A DNA stretch of 64,000 nucleotides. Origin: Dermatophagoides farinae (Eukaryota; Arthropoda; Arachnida; Sarcoptiformes; Pyroglyphidae). The stretch covers positions 1,369,001 to 1,433,000 of the forward strand of contig NC_134679.1 of the NCBI RefSeq assembly GCF_024713945.1. The letters run 5' to 3'. The notes below the pieces were generated by a model. That model had not been told where the DNA came from. It made no database searches and saw only the letters and a program-made list of their open reading frames with translations. Positions 12,897 to 23,954 of the stretch are shown in pieces. The stretch's first letter is position 1. The number at the start of each line of letters is the position of its first letter. The position numbers and the translations under genes are program-made.

Positions 12897-14887
12897 TTCA
12901 TTGAAATTACGGTGAAAACAACAAAATCAAAGAAAGAAAAACCTCAAAACAAACAAACAAACAAGTTCCAACAACAAATTTTTATTTTTCAAAACACTGG
13001 ATATTTTAATAAAAATTTTCAACAACAAAAAAAAATTCACATCTTTTGTTTTAACCATAAATGATAAAACAAAAGGCTTGCATTTAATTTATATATCAAA
13101 TGGCTGTCAATTTTTTGAATTAATTTTTTTCTCTTTCATTTAAAAAGCCTGTCTTACACACACAAACACACACATAGTGAATAAAAAAAGGTAAGTTTCT
13201 CTCTTCAAGCGACAATGTTGTTTTGTTCAGTCTGTTTGTTCTCTCTCTACTGTATGTGCGCTTTGTGTGCTTGTGTGTGTGTGTGTGGTGGTCGGTCATT
13301 CATGTGATGATGTCAACACCCTGTTGACCTTAAAAATTATAATAACCGCATATATGGTTATTGTCCGAATTTAGCTCACGGTTATTGTACTATCGCCGGT
13401 AATGATATAGATTCGATTATAACCCGATCATAGTCTCGCGCGCGTACGGAAATTCTGGTTCGTTGACTGCTTTTGAACGGCCAACGACCCGGAAACAAAG
13501 TTCAATCACATACAGATATAGTGTTATAGTATACTTTACCATCATTACAAACGGTCGCCGACCTTTTGGCCTGGCTCATTCGTTCTATATTTTCCCTCTC
13601 TCTCTCTCACACACACAACGTTGTACATAATGGTATGGTCTTGTTCCAGAAAAGATCAATTGTGGTAGGAGAAGTGTAGAAAGATGTTTATAGTTACCTA
13701 ACATAACCAATAACCCTAGCTATTACCCACCCACCTATGCCAATTGTTCCTGTTGTATGACCTAACTTATATGAATCTACCTATGTGATCTAGAAGATTT
13801 TTACTTTCTCACCATTGCTTTTATGACCCATTTTTTAGACGACCGAAAGACCTAGGTCTCGTGTATCGTTTGTATGATCCTAGTTTTTTTTTCTTGAATA
13901 AAGATGAACTTTCGAACTTTTTTTTATTTCTATAACTAAAAAATAACTAATTCTCAATTTATTTTATACCTTCTTCTTTTATACAAGTAAATTAGAACAG
14001 TTCCGGGTCATATTTTAGACATGCGTATCATCCGTATAACTGTTATTTTTAAAAGAGTTAAGCAATAATGGTCAATTTTTAGAACAACAACTTTATGTAA
14101 CAATAGAGAAATGAGGCACCAATTTAACCTAATTTCAAATCGATGCTCTTCAGTTCAGTTCATTGATCCAGATTTATATTCTCTTCCGCATAGGATGAGT
14201 CCATTCATTCTGTTATTTCTGGTTTGGAATTGTATAACCTTTTGAACGTCTTGGTCGTTGGCTTTTTATAAAAAACAATTTTGGCGTTTCCAGAATAGAT
14301 TCGGCGCGAAGCGCCCACGCATCAACCTTTTTTTCTCAAAAAAATCCAAGCATCCATATGGTAAATGAACTTTCTAACTTTGGGTGAAGGTCGGTTCAAT
14401 GATAGAAAAGAGGCACCATCAACTAATCGGTTTTGGTCTTCCGAGGTCAGCAACACGATTGAAAGAGGTCAACAAAGGTCAACTAAAGGCCAGAAAACAG
14501 ACTCAACCTATGGTGTATGTGGTTAGGTCATTCCGAATTGCAATTGATGATTGTCGACAAGGATAACCTAACCTAACCTAAGGATATTATCATCAATTTT
14601 TTTGGGCTATTTCATTTTTTTCGATCAAAATAAATCAATAATCGACTCGACCTAATGGTTATTTCTTTACATTACCACCGCTACCACCACCATCATTATC
14701 ATTTGTCAACTATGAGCTATTCCTTTATTATTGTCAAAAAAAAGATGAAATTAAAATGCTAGAATTTCTACTTGAATTAAACAAATTCTACATACGAATT
14801 TTCTTCGTAAGTAGGGTACCACCGTCGTCTGTATATGTTTCCGGGTTTACTTCCCATACACGTTGTTGTTTTGTTTATTTTTAATTC
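12897..14887. other. Spacer leading into the repeat island
   Basis: The first ~400 bases are hexosaminidase 3' flank plus CT/GT tracts. From about 13312 base composition changes: it becomes less AT-rich, with CpG-containing stretches near 13437-13480 and 14305. It starts with the inverted repeat GTCAACA-CCC-TGTTGAC at 13312-13328. No gene is readable. Scattered CCTAA motifs occur from about 13697. The TGTTGA start and an AATAAA near 13896 would fit a decayed LTR, but no matching second copy is seen, so this stays a guess. Confidence 0.45.
14565..14581. repeat. Short (CCTAA)n telomere-like tract
   Basis: Three consecutive AACCT units. The motif is the complement of TTAGG, the common arthropod telomere repeat. 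It lies in the repeat island, not at a chromosome end in this assembly. Confidence 0.85.
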
Positions 14888-15181
14888 AACTACAAGAATT
14901 GAGATCACAAAAAATGAGGCGCGTTTAAATGAATTATTTTTGTTACGTTTTTTTTCTGTTTCTAGACCATTGAAACAGACCATTTTGAATTTCGATCTAA
15001 ATTAGATGATGATGGCCTAAAAAAATGGTCGAAAAACAGTACATAACTGGATGAGAAAATTAGATTTTTAGGCTTTAGGGTCAAGGTGATGTAATGTGAG
15101 AATGGAATGAATTTTTTATTTTAATTGAAAAAATTTTTAAAATTTAAATCAAGATGTTTTTGTAGCTGTCGTTATGTTATT
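14888..15181. repeat. Left copy of the island-flanking direct repeat
   Basis: This ~294-bp stretch closely matches 29409-29694 in the same orientation, with a few substitutions and small indels in T runs. Near its right end it contains the sequence that, in the right copy, encodes the last codons and stop of dCMP deaminase (minus strand). It therefore looks like a displaced copy of that gene's 3' end plus about 250 bp of flank. Confidence 0.9.
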
Positions 15182-15930
15182 GTTGTTATTGTTGTCAACC
15201 AAAATTTTTCGCTGTAAAAAACAAAGTCAATTACAATCGATTTTCACAAATGCTGGAAAATATCAAATTAAAATTTAAATATATTTACAAAGATGATTTT
15301 ATTGTCCAGAATTTTTGATAATTCGAAACTCTCCATGGATTTTGCTGCAATGGGATAATCCGATATTGGGATATGACTTTCGTTATAAACCAATGTAGAT
15401 TTCCATCATTTTTCTTCCACGATTTCGTTTGATGCCGTTTCATTGTCCATTTGAATTATCAATAAAATCAATGTCTTTTCTGTAAGTGATTGATATAGAT
15501 GTCAAATGGTTATTTAGCTTTGATTTCTGCAATACAATATTTGGGAAATTGAATTGCAATTGATAATTTTCCGAAATACTTCCAATTGATTCCGAACCAA
15601 AATAGCGAAAGCCAAAATTATTTCGGATTACGGAACTTATTTTTTCCATAAATTCTTTTGGTCTCATTTAATTAATTTTAGCAAATACTTTTCTTTTAAA
15701 ATAACAGATTTGTTTCGATGATTTTGATTCAAATTTTTTGATAAATATTTTTTAATCAACAATTTATATAATTGATATTAACTCAAAAGGCCCTTCTTGG
15801 GGCATGTGTCTTTCACAAATAATTCAATTTGACATCAGGCACTGATGAACCGAAGCCACATAACCTAACCAACCAATTCATTTTCTTCTTATTCCATTGT
15901 ATTTGATGATTTTCAGGATTGGCCATTGCC
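15182..15930. other. Island spacer, no recognised gene
   Basis: A minus-strand open frame at 15440-15667 (75 codons) has fairly complex composition but no motif I recognise and no convincing continuation. A weak CCTAACC tract lies at 15863-15870. Confidence 0.4.
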
Positions 15931-15933
15931 GAT

Positions 15934-16206
15934 CTAGTTTTTAAAGAATAATAAAATTGTTGGGCCGGTAAGATGATTGGTGATGATCAATTTTGGAAAA
16001 TTTATATTTTTTTGTCTCTCTTTGGCAAATGTGCTGCCATCTGGTTTTGTAAAAAAAATTACATTCTTGAATGTTGTTGTGTTACAAGCAATGAGATCAA
16101 GTTTTACAGCGCATGAGCGGTACCCTTTAGCGGGGTAAACGAACAACTCTCGAAAAGATAACCAATTCCTTCTTTTGCCATCAAATTTAATCATAACCTT
16201 TGGTAT
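15934..16206 (-). mobile_element. BEL/Pao-type gag fragment (fossil)
   Basis: On the minus strand, beginning near 16206, the reading IPKVMIKFDGKRRNWLSFRE resembles the conserved gag segment of BEL/Pao elements (PKFDGxxxNWxxFxxxF). The similarity stops after about 35 residues, where the sequence becomes TACCCCGCTAAAG-like and resembles the MITE ends described elsewhere in this island. It is a short broken remnant; no LTR is visible. Confidence 0.4.
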
Positions 16207-16424
16207 GTTGCGACACGCATTGTGTTAATATAAAACAAAATTAATATTTTCTAAATCACTACATATATGAATGATTTCTTTGTATTGTATTTTCATTGTT
16301 TTATTGAACATTTATTATTAATAAAGTTTAGTTTGAATCAGCAACTCATTGTGACACATTGTTATCAATTTTAATTTTTGAGTCAAAGAACTCCCAAATT
16401 GACTTAATTTTATCCATGTAAGAT

Positions 16425-16884
16425 TCAATTTTCTTTTCCGATTGGATCAACAAATCGCAAATATACGGTTTGTGAAGAACGTTTGAAAACGTTGCGTTCA
16501 TTTTGTTTGCTGGCTGGTGTAGAACCTTCTACATTTGAAGAAGCTGAAAAATCAGAAGAAAAAGATAAATGGAAGAAAGCTATGGATGAAGAATATGACG
16601 CTTTGATTAAGCACAAAACGTGGAAGTTGGTTCCACGACCAGTTGATAAGAATATTTTCCGTATCAAAAACGATGGTCGTTATAAAGCACGATTGGTAGC
16701 TCGTGGGTTTAGTCAGCGTAAAAATGAAGATTATTTTGAGACGTATAATCCTGTAGTGTCAATTGAAACAATTAGATTGGCGCTTTCGATTGCAGCAACA
16801 TTGAATTATAATGTTTGTCAATTTGATGTGTGCATTGCTTTTCTGAATGGTACAATTGATGACGAAATTTACATACATGATTGA
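16425..16884 (+). mobile_element. Ty1/copia reverse-transcriptase fragment (fossil)
   Basis: The reading contains the N-terminal part of a copia reverse transcriptase: PSTFEEAEKSEEKDKWKKAM, then RYKARLVARGFSQ, and FDVCIAFLNGTIDDEIYIHD. This order is specific to Ty1/copia pol. Only about 140 codons remain. No gag, integrase or RNase H and no paired LTRs are seen, so it is a truncated, broken copy. Confidence 0.88.
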
Positions 16885-17233
16885 TTAATGGCCAAGATGA
16901 CACTTTTTATACATTTCGTACTTGAAACGATACATTGGTTGTTAAAAAACTGGTGATTATTATGGATGATAATTAAATAAGAGATTCACTTTGAAATTGA
17001 AAATCGATACATTCACATTCATTTGATTGACAATGACGGTTACGTTTCAATAGTGGCCATGAAACATCAATTCTCCCATTACATCAAAACAAAAAAAAAT
17101 TGTGAATTTCATAAGACAAATTTAGAAAAAAAACCAACCACAATTTTGATTTTTAATCGATTATTTGTCATTTTTTTAATTTCATCGATTTAAACAAAAA
17201 ACACATACAAACATGACATACAAAATAAATAAA
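16885..17233. other. Spacer, nothing recognised
   Basis: About 350 bases between the copia remnant and the ADH stop codon. AT-rich, with no gene seen. The last ~100 bases are probably ADH 3' UTR (AATAAATAAA-like sequence on the minus strand near 17224). Confidence 0.5.
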
Positions 17234-18478
17234 TCAATCAAATACAATTATTGATCGGATACATTTTCCATCTTTTAAAGTTTGAAATGCATCATTGATT
17301 TGATCCAATTTAAATTTGTTCGTTATCAATTCATCAATTTTGATTTTTTTATCCAAATACAAATCAACCATTTCAGGATAGGCAAGATAAGCTTTTTTAG
17401 CGCCAAGTTGACAACCCGTGATTGTACGGCCAAACAACAGCATAATGACTGGATATTTTAATGTGACTTCAGCTCCTGTCACTCCAACCATGATGAATGT
17501 ACCAGACATTGCTAATGAATTGACAGCCTGATCAACAATCACTTGGCTACCAAAACAATCAAATGCATAATTAAGACCACCATATTTTTCCATTAGATAT
17601 TGTTCCAATGGTTTATCCAATTCTTTTGGGTTAATAAATTCAGTGGCACCAAATTGCATTGCAATATCACGTTTATCAGGATTAATATCGATTGCAATGA
17701 TATTCTTGGCTTTATTATATTTACATCCTTGCAGCGTATTCAAACCAATACCACCGACACCCCAAATACCACAGGTGGATTCAGGTAAAATATCTGCTCG
17801 GTAAACGGCAGAATAGAAACCAGTTGCAGCAGCACAGCTAACAACACAAAGATTAGCAAGATTATCTGTTTGTTTGATCTAAAAAGGGTTGAAAAATAAT
17901 TGAATTATTGTTATAATAAAAAAAACAACCAATTTTCTAACCTTGATAACTTGAGGTCGATAAACTGTAATGTATTCGCTATATGTACCAGTTCCGGTAG
18001 CACCATAGATATTATCACCATTTTTAGCCAATTTTCTTGTCGGTCGACATCCAGTAACATTAAAGGCAAAATTTGAACACATATTATTATTAGGTATGTC
18101 ACATTGGATACATTTTTGACAATTTGGTACGAATGTAGTCAACACATGATCACCGGGTTTTAAATCGGTTACATTTCGGCCAACCGATTCAACAATACCA
18201 GCACCTTCATGACCCAAAACTGTTGGTAATTTATGGAAAAGATCACTCATTTTTTGCTGTCCCCAAACATAATGACCATCACTGGCACAGATACCAGCCG
18301 AAATCATTTTGATTCGAACTTGATCATCATCAGGTACAGGTATGATGACCTCTTCAATAACCATGGGTTTACCTTCTTCATATAGAATTGCAGCACGACA
18401 TTTAATTGGCTAAAATCAATATGAAAAAAAATATATTCAAGAATAAATCTCGATAAACAAGACACTTACTTCGGACAT
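17234..18478 (-). CDS. Zinc-dependent medium-chain alcohol dehydrogenase
   Basis: Minus strand; exons 18478-18470 (ATGTCCGAA only), 18409-17942 and 17878-17234 join in frame to 373 residues, the full family length. Catalytic zinc ligands are seen in GICASDGH, LGHEGAG and VVSCAAATG. The structural zinc site has four cysteines in NCQKCIQCDIPNNNMC. The NAD-binding GVGGIG is followed by the acidic residue of AIDINPDK, suggesting NAD rather than NADP. It could be a class III-like enzyme. The pattern NTLQGCKYNKAKNIIAIDIN also recalls the NDMA-dependent ADH group best known from actinobacteria, but I cannot settle this by eye. It is the only seemingly intact gene inside the island. Confidence 0.93.
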
Positions 18479-19829
18479 TTTTTTTTGTTAAAGAAAATAT
18501 TTGAAAAATATATCGAAAAAAAATGCTTTTTACATTTGATGACAATGATTAAACTGAATATAAATGTTGTTTTGGAAAAAAAGTTTAAATTTATACCGAT
18601 ATATAAAAATCTTGTTTGTCATTCGTTCAAAACATATCATTACACGAATTCAAATCCTGTTTATTGATATATATCATAAAATTTGGCATTGAAAAAACAT
18701 TGCAAAGATATAGATGATTATATTGCTATACATCATACATATGTAATGTAAATTGACAATAATTATATTGAATTCATTTGCAAAAAAAAATCATCATCAT
18801 TATTGACAGTTGATATGAGCAGTTTATATGAATCAAATGTTTTTTTTATCAATTTTAGAAATAAACAAATTTGTACAGTCCATGTAATCTATGTTGGTTG
18901 TTGTTAGTCAGTGATTATAAATTCAACTATATATATATGAAACACGGGATAACACCAACAATTGCAAATATTGAACAAATTTATATTTGATTCAATTCGT
19001 TTCCAATTACACGATAATAATCAATTGATTCTCTTTAACTAATCTACAATGGTTTATCAGCAATGTCTAATCAATATTATTCAATGAAACAAAGATTACA
19101 ATTGATATTTTCCAGATATTTATTCGTCAACATCAAAATATTTATGCCGAAATTGAAAATATTGTTTGCCATGATGAATGCAATAAATAATCAAAATTTC
19201 GTGATAATTACAGGTTTTTGTTTCATGATTCTAACACCAAATCAATGAATGAATTTTAATGAATCAAGGAGAATTAAGGAAAATAAATAAGAAAGTGATA
19301 ATGCAAACATAATACAAAAATGGTATACAAATGATGAATCTAGCGATAAAATAAAATCTTGTACCACAATCTATTAATAATTAAATTATTGGACCGATCA
19401 TTGTTGATGGTATTGTTAACGGTTTTAACAATGGTCAACAATCATCAACTTTGTGATCAAAAATCATTTTTCCCAGTGCATTTTTTTTACTATCAATCAA
19501 ATTGGAACCTTCTTCCATTATCGATGTTGATGATATCGGTTGAAAAAAACCCCTTGTGACGTCACCACACCCTATTATTTTCTCATCATCATTGTAATTG
19601 GTTAATGATTTGACGGCAAATATATTATCGAGTCATTATCGAGTCATAATAATAATATTAATCAAAAAACAATTATTCGTCATCAAAATCCTGAATATGA
19701 ACTTATTCGTGAACATTCTGAATTTTGATCAACATCGAAAAAAATATCTAATCGAAACTGGTGACCAAAATGGTCAATATCGTATTGTGAAAGATTTACC
19801 ACCATTGTCTGTTCGTGGTCGCGATCATT
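18479..19829. other. Island spacer, no gene recognised
   Basis: About 1.35 kb upstream of ADH. Several short open frames occur, but none shows a domain I can name. A plus-strand reading at about 19735-19837 (YLIETGDQNGQYRIVKDLPP) has protein-like complexity and may be a gene scrap of unknown origin. Confidence 0.4.
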
Positions 19830-19930
19830 CCATATGAATGTCCATACAATAATTTATCAACCTTTCATCACCATGACAATTGGCCAGATCAACAAGTTCG
19901 GCTATGTTTTGACGATTAATATGATCCTGT
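19830..19930 (-). pseudogene. Short BTB-domain fragment
   Basis: On the minus strand the reading HINRQNIAELVDLANCHGDE, then RLINYC, is a close match to INRENITELVDLANCYGDLK in the larger fragment at 20220-20636. It is a second, isolated piece of the same BTB gene family, without start or continuation. Confidence 0.7.
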
Positions 19931-20219
19931 ATTTGTAATTTTCATAATGCTAATTCTGTTTTTTAAATAAAATTTACATTGAATAGAATGAATGAGATAT
20001 AACCACCCCTTATAATTCATTTAATCCGAACGAATTATCCATATGGATGGTTCTGGTAAAACGGAAAAAAAATTAAGCTAAGCAAGTCATTTGAATTGTT
20101 TTGATTTTGATTTATTGATCAAAATTGTAAAGAAAAATGAAAAAGTAATAAATTTTTATTTTTTTTTTTAACAATATGGAATGAATGATTGTTTATGGTA
20201 AAAATATAGTAAAGATAGT

Positions 20220-21302
20220 TTAAAAAAATTTTGTACGTTTGGATGATGAAGATTGTTGGTTTCCAATTTTGTTCAGATGAACAATCTTATCATACAATTC
20301 CTTGATTTCATATTTGTTGATTAATAAAAGATATGTAGACATAGTTTGATCGTCCAAATCGTTTCGTATGAATGTTTTACAATATTCCATTAATTTTAAA
20401 TCACCATAACAGTTTGCAAGATCAACAAGTTCGGTAATGTTCTCACGATTAATATAAATTTTACCAGTATGTAACATAAGCAAGTAGGCATAATATGTTT
20501 CATACGAATAATCGTTAATGATCACTTGATCATTTTCAATCCAATTACCGGAAAACATTCGACGATAATATTCCGATACAGATTTTAGATAACATTTGCA
20601 CGCCATGATAAGTTTTTTGTCAATTTTAAATTCCACATCATAATTATCATGATCATTGAATAATCGTAAGATTGATTTGTACGATATTGACGATTTGTAC
20701 GATACGATCTGAATTTATAGATTGTTGATGTTAATCCGAATGTTATTGGTGATGATAGAATCATTGTCGATGCAGCTACAAATGATGTCAGATAATAATC
20801 ATCCAATCTTCTAGGTGATGACCATATGCCATATTTGGTTTTTCCCCAGGCATAGTACGATGATCCATCATATGCCAATGAAAAGCTGTCGAATTTTGAA
20901 CATGCAATTTGTTGTACATTTTCAATTGGTATTTTTGTCGGTGTTGATCGTAAAATATCATCACCAAGACCAAGTTCATATCATTTGGAATTGAAACAAG
21001 ACGTGGGGTAATTCGGTGTACAGTAATACCCCGCTTAACGCTGCCCCGTTTAGCGCTGATTCGATATAACGCTGTACAATTACCCTACATTACATTACAT
21101 TGTCACATTGTATATGAAGGGTAAAAATGCATTATGTAAAAATAGCCCCGCTTAACGCTCAGAATTTTTGTAACGTAACCCCCGCGTTAAGCGGGGTATT
21201 ACTGTATTTCATCACCAAGACCTAATTGTCCACAGTAATTTCTGCCCCAGGAATAAATTTCTCCTTTTTGGGTTATCAGAAAACTGAAAGAACCACCACA
21301 AG
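20220..21302 (-). pseudogene. RCC1-repeat/BTB gene fragment, interrupted by a MITE
   Basis: Read on the minus strand from 21302: ERIACGGSFSFLITQKGEIY, SWGRNYCGQLGLGDE (an RCC1 blade), then the MITE at 21021-21204, then ITPRLVSIPNDMN, a frame change, ELGLGDDILRSTPTKIPIEN (another RCC1 blade), another frame change, and finally DVEFKIDKK...FRRMF-like BTB sequence ending in SSKRTKFF. The order RCC1 then BTB matches RCBTB1/2-type proteins. The first RCC1 blades and a start codon are absent, and at least two frame changes plus the insertion argue for a dead or partial gene. The BTB part (20220-20636) is open throughout. Confidence 0.75.
21021..21204. mobile_element. 184-bp MITE, pogo/Tigger-like, perfect TIRs
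   Basis: It begins CAGTAATACCCCGCTTAA and ends with its exact complement (TTAAGCGGGGTATTACTG). The perfect inverted repeat is 21 bp (21021-21041 and 21184-21204). A TA dinucleotide flanks both sides (21019-21020, 21205-21206), as expected for Tc1/mariner-superfamily TA insertion. The interior carries further CCCCGTTTAGCGCT and CCCCGCTTAACGCT motifs near both ends. It has no coding capacity. It sits inside the RCC1-BTB fragment. Confidence 0.92.
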
Positions 21303-23078
21303 CAATACGTTCGCCAAGATTTCAAAATTGCAATATTTCGATAAACAATAAAAATTAAAATAACTGCGTAGGAAACAGAAAATAGCGATTATGAAAAATG
21401 TTGTACAATTAAAAGTGGTTATGGCTGGACATTAAATGTATTATTCGATGGAAGCGCCAAGAATCATTTCATCACCATCCATTGTTTATGTGTGTTTGTA
21501 ATGAGCAAAATCGAAATCAAAAATGACGAACAAAATCAAAATCGTGAATATTAAGCCCGTTTTTTTTATTTGAACATAAAGAAAATGGAAATGTATAAGT
21601 AAGAAAATTAATTTCATCAACATACACACTCATCGAGCACAAATCACAGGAACAAATGTGTGTGTGTGTTTGTTGTGACATAACCTTTCATATATAACGT
21701 GTTATTTTTCGCTAATTTTTATTGCGCTAATTTATTTAGCTATCTTTTATAATAATTTGGTTTCATTATTTTTGATGTTCGAAGTTCGGAGCCAAACATA
21801 AGCTTATTTGGTGTGAGGATGTGTCCGTTTAATTCAGCGATCGGACGTGAATTGATGATGGACGATAATTCGTAAAGAATAGTTCGGAAGTTGTCGATGG
21901 TTAAATCTTTACCCCATACTGTTGAATATAAAGCTTTCTTTGTGGTTTTGATCATCGCTTCCCAAGCACCACCTCGATGAGGACTGTATGGTGTTATGAA
22001 ATGCCATTCAATTTTGATCTGGTTTAAACAGTCATTAAGAAGCTTTCCTAACTTCCTAAATTATGGATGTCATTCAGAATTCTGCTGGCTCTGCCATGCA
22101 GCGCTGGTGATAAAGGATCATCCCAATCGATTTTTCTCGTCCATAGTTCACTGATAAAGAATTTCAGTTGGATGGTAGATGGTAAAAGCAAACCCATAGG
22201 GTCGTATATTGAAGCTAGTGTTGTGAGCAATGATCGTTTAGTGACGTCCTTTGAGAAATTGATAAGTGGTATTACAACTTGGATGGTGTCATCACTTTTG
22301 TTCCATATAACTCCAAGCACTTTATTTTCTCCCAACCCGTCGCACCATAACTTGTCGATTTCAGGATCCCAGCATTGCCATTTTCTCAGTTCCATGGATG
22401 CATCTTCGAAAATTTTTGAACTAGCGGTATGAAATTCTGATGTCTCAATTTTGCTGTTTACAGAATGAACTAAATCATCCACGTATAGATTTGAATGAAT
22501 AGCTGCTACAACGTCAGGAAATTCACTTCTGTATTTCTCGATATGGTGATTGATGACAACATTCAGAATGAACGGTGATGATGTGAGACCAAAGGGAAGA
22601 CGGAGAAATTTATAGCAAAAAATATTTTCTTTGTTTTCGTCGAACCATAAAAACTTCACGTATTTTTGATGATCAGGTTGAATGTGGATATTGTGAAAAG
22701 CAGCTTTGATGTCTGCTATGAATGCGATGTTCTTCAAGCGAAAATGAATCAACGATCTTGGCAGACACCATGATGTAATTCCTTTGAATATTGATTGGTT
22801 TAGACTGTTGCTACCATTGGATGCGTTGAATACCAACCGCTTTTTAGTTGTTGTTTTTTCTGAATCGAGTTTCCTGACCACTACTGAATGAGGCATATGG
22901 TAGCCCTCAGTCGGTTGAATGTTGCATTTTTCAATGATTTTGTTATCTTAAAGTTCTTTCACTAGATTGTTGTAGTCGCTGTACTCGGTATTAGCTAGCG
23001 ATGACTTTTTTGAGATTAGTATTCTTTTAGCATTATTGAAATTTGAATTTATTGTACTATTGTTGATGAACGAGAATT
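21303..23078 (-). mobile_element. BEL/Pao retrotransposon remnant, copy A (fossil)
   Basis: Minus strand. The 22048-22896 reading is a BEL/Pao reverse transcriptase with the A17-protease-linked pol layout: KKRLVFNASNGSNSLNQS, FIADIKAAFHNIHIQ, LPFGLTSSPFILN and the catalytic YVDD. BEL-like pol sequence continues upstream to about 23060. Downstream at 21740-21955 is the C-terminal integrase/linker segment (SSIINSRPIAELNGHILTPN). The intervening pol parts and gag are missing, and no LTR pair is evident. It is a truncated, broken copy, but sequence decay is slight, so it is probably fairly young. Confidence 0.9.
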
Positions 23079-23118
23079 TGCTTCAGTTTCGGGAATGAAT
23101 ATGCCCGAAACTGAAGCA
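23079..23118. repeat. Perfect 15-bp hairpin at the BEL/zinc-finger junction
   Basis: TGCTTCAGTTTCGGG (23079-23093), a 10-nt loop, then CCCGAAACTGAAGCA (23104-23118). The right arm is also coding sequence (PETEA) of the zinc-finger fragment, so the left arm is an inverted copy made exactly where the BEL remnant ends. Confidence 0.9.
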
Positions 23119-23630
23119 TTGAAAAGTGCAGATATATCACAAATTAATGAGATTAAACAATCAACAAAAGAAATGCTTTGGGAAAATGATTTAGAATCAT
23201 TTCTTGTTGATTATATTCTTCGAGATAAAAATAACAATAATATTGGTGCTGCAATGATGATGGGTAATGTTGTTGGTCATCATCATCATCATAATCAACA
23301 ACAACAACAGAATCAAATTCAACAACAACAACATAATCAAGCTACGAATTTATTTCCAACATTAGCATTAGGTGCGGCTGCTGCTGCAGCCGTAACGCAA
23401 GGTTCAAATGCGACAAATGCCAATGTAATTGATGCGGATAAATCATATATTTGCGATTGGGTGAAAAGTTTTTAGTTGCAAATATAATCTTACTGAACAT
23501 CTAAAATCACATTCATCCGTTAATCCAAATATGTGTACGTATCCGGACTGCGGAAAAGTTTTTAGTTGCAAATATAGTTTGATGCGTCATCAAAATGCTC
23601 AACATAACCTTAATCTATCCTAACCTGTAA
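23104..23630 (+). pseudogene. C2H2 zinc-finger gene fragment
   Basis: An open frame from about 23095 to 23475 encodes PETEALKSADISQINEIKQS, an acidic helix region, His and Gln runs, an Ala run, then YICDWVKSF where the frame ends. In the next frames the sequence continues as SCKYNLTEHLKSH and MCTYPDCGKVFSCKYSLMRH, two C2H2 fingers, followed by QNAQH and a stop. The first finger lacks its second cysteine spacing because of the frame change. It therefore looks like the broken 3' part of a host zinc-finger gene. The last ~50 bp recurs at 27002-27060 in copy B. Confidence 0.65.
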
Positions 23631-23739
23631 AATGGACAAGAGAATAAGGAAAAGAATATACGATTCATTCATCAACCCAGCAGCGTTCGCCTTTCTTTCG
23701 TACCGCTCAAAGAGAACGTAACGACTGTGGTAGCGATAT

Positions 23740-23835
23740 ATCGAATTCGAAAAAAAATTCGAAAAAATGTTAAGTGCCGTTATAGCGAAATGCCGTATAA
23801 AGAGCTGCCGTATAGCGAGGTATGGGTGTATTAAC
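23740..23835. repeat. Pogo/Tigger-like element end
   Basis: Repeated short motifs (GCCGTTATAGCGAAAT, GCCGTATAAAGAG, GCCGTATAGCGAGGTAT) run up to GGGTGTATTA. Such GCGxxTATA/ATACC subterminal arrays are typical of Tigger/pogo ends. No opposite terminal repeat is visible. It recurs in copy B at about 27175-27261. Confidence 0.45.
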
Positions 23836-23954
23836 TGCTACTAAGCATCCTGTGTTTCATTGTTGATGCAATGCTCATTTCATTTATAATATTGATTGTG
23901 GTCAAGGTTTATTATATTTGTGGCGAGACGATCGTTCGAAAGAAATCGAGTATC

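Noticed and set aside
13312-13905. Candidate LTR beginning TGTTGA
   Set aside because: No second copy, no clear end, no primer-binding site next to it. Kept only as a remark.
14384-14566. 60-codon open frame with some protein-like text
   Set aside because: No motif and no extension; it overlaps the CCTAA tract region.
14938-14960. Possible tiny intron in the left direct repeat (GTTTTTTTTCTGTTTCTAG)
   Set aside because: 19 bp is too short for a spliceosomal intron, and the right copy has only nine of these bases. Better read as a T-run length difference.
21740-21955. Considered a separate small gene
   Set aside because: It is the integrase-end segment of the BEL/Pao remnant and is repeated in copy B.
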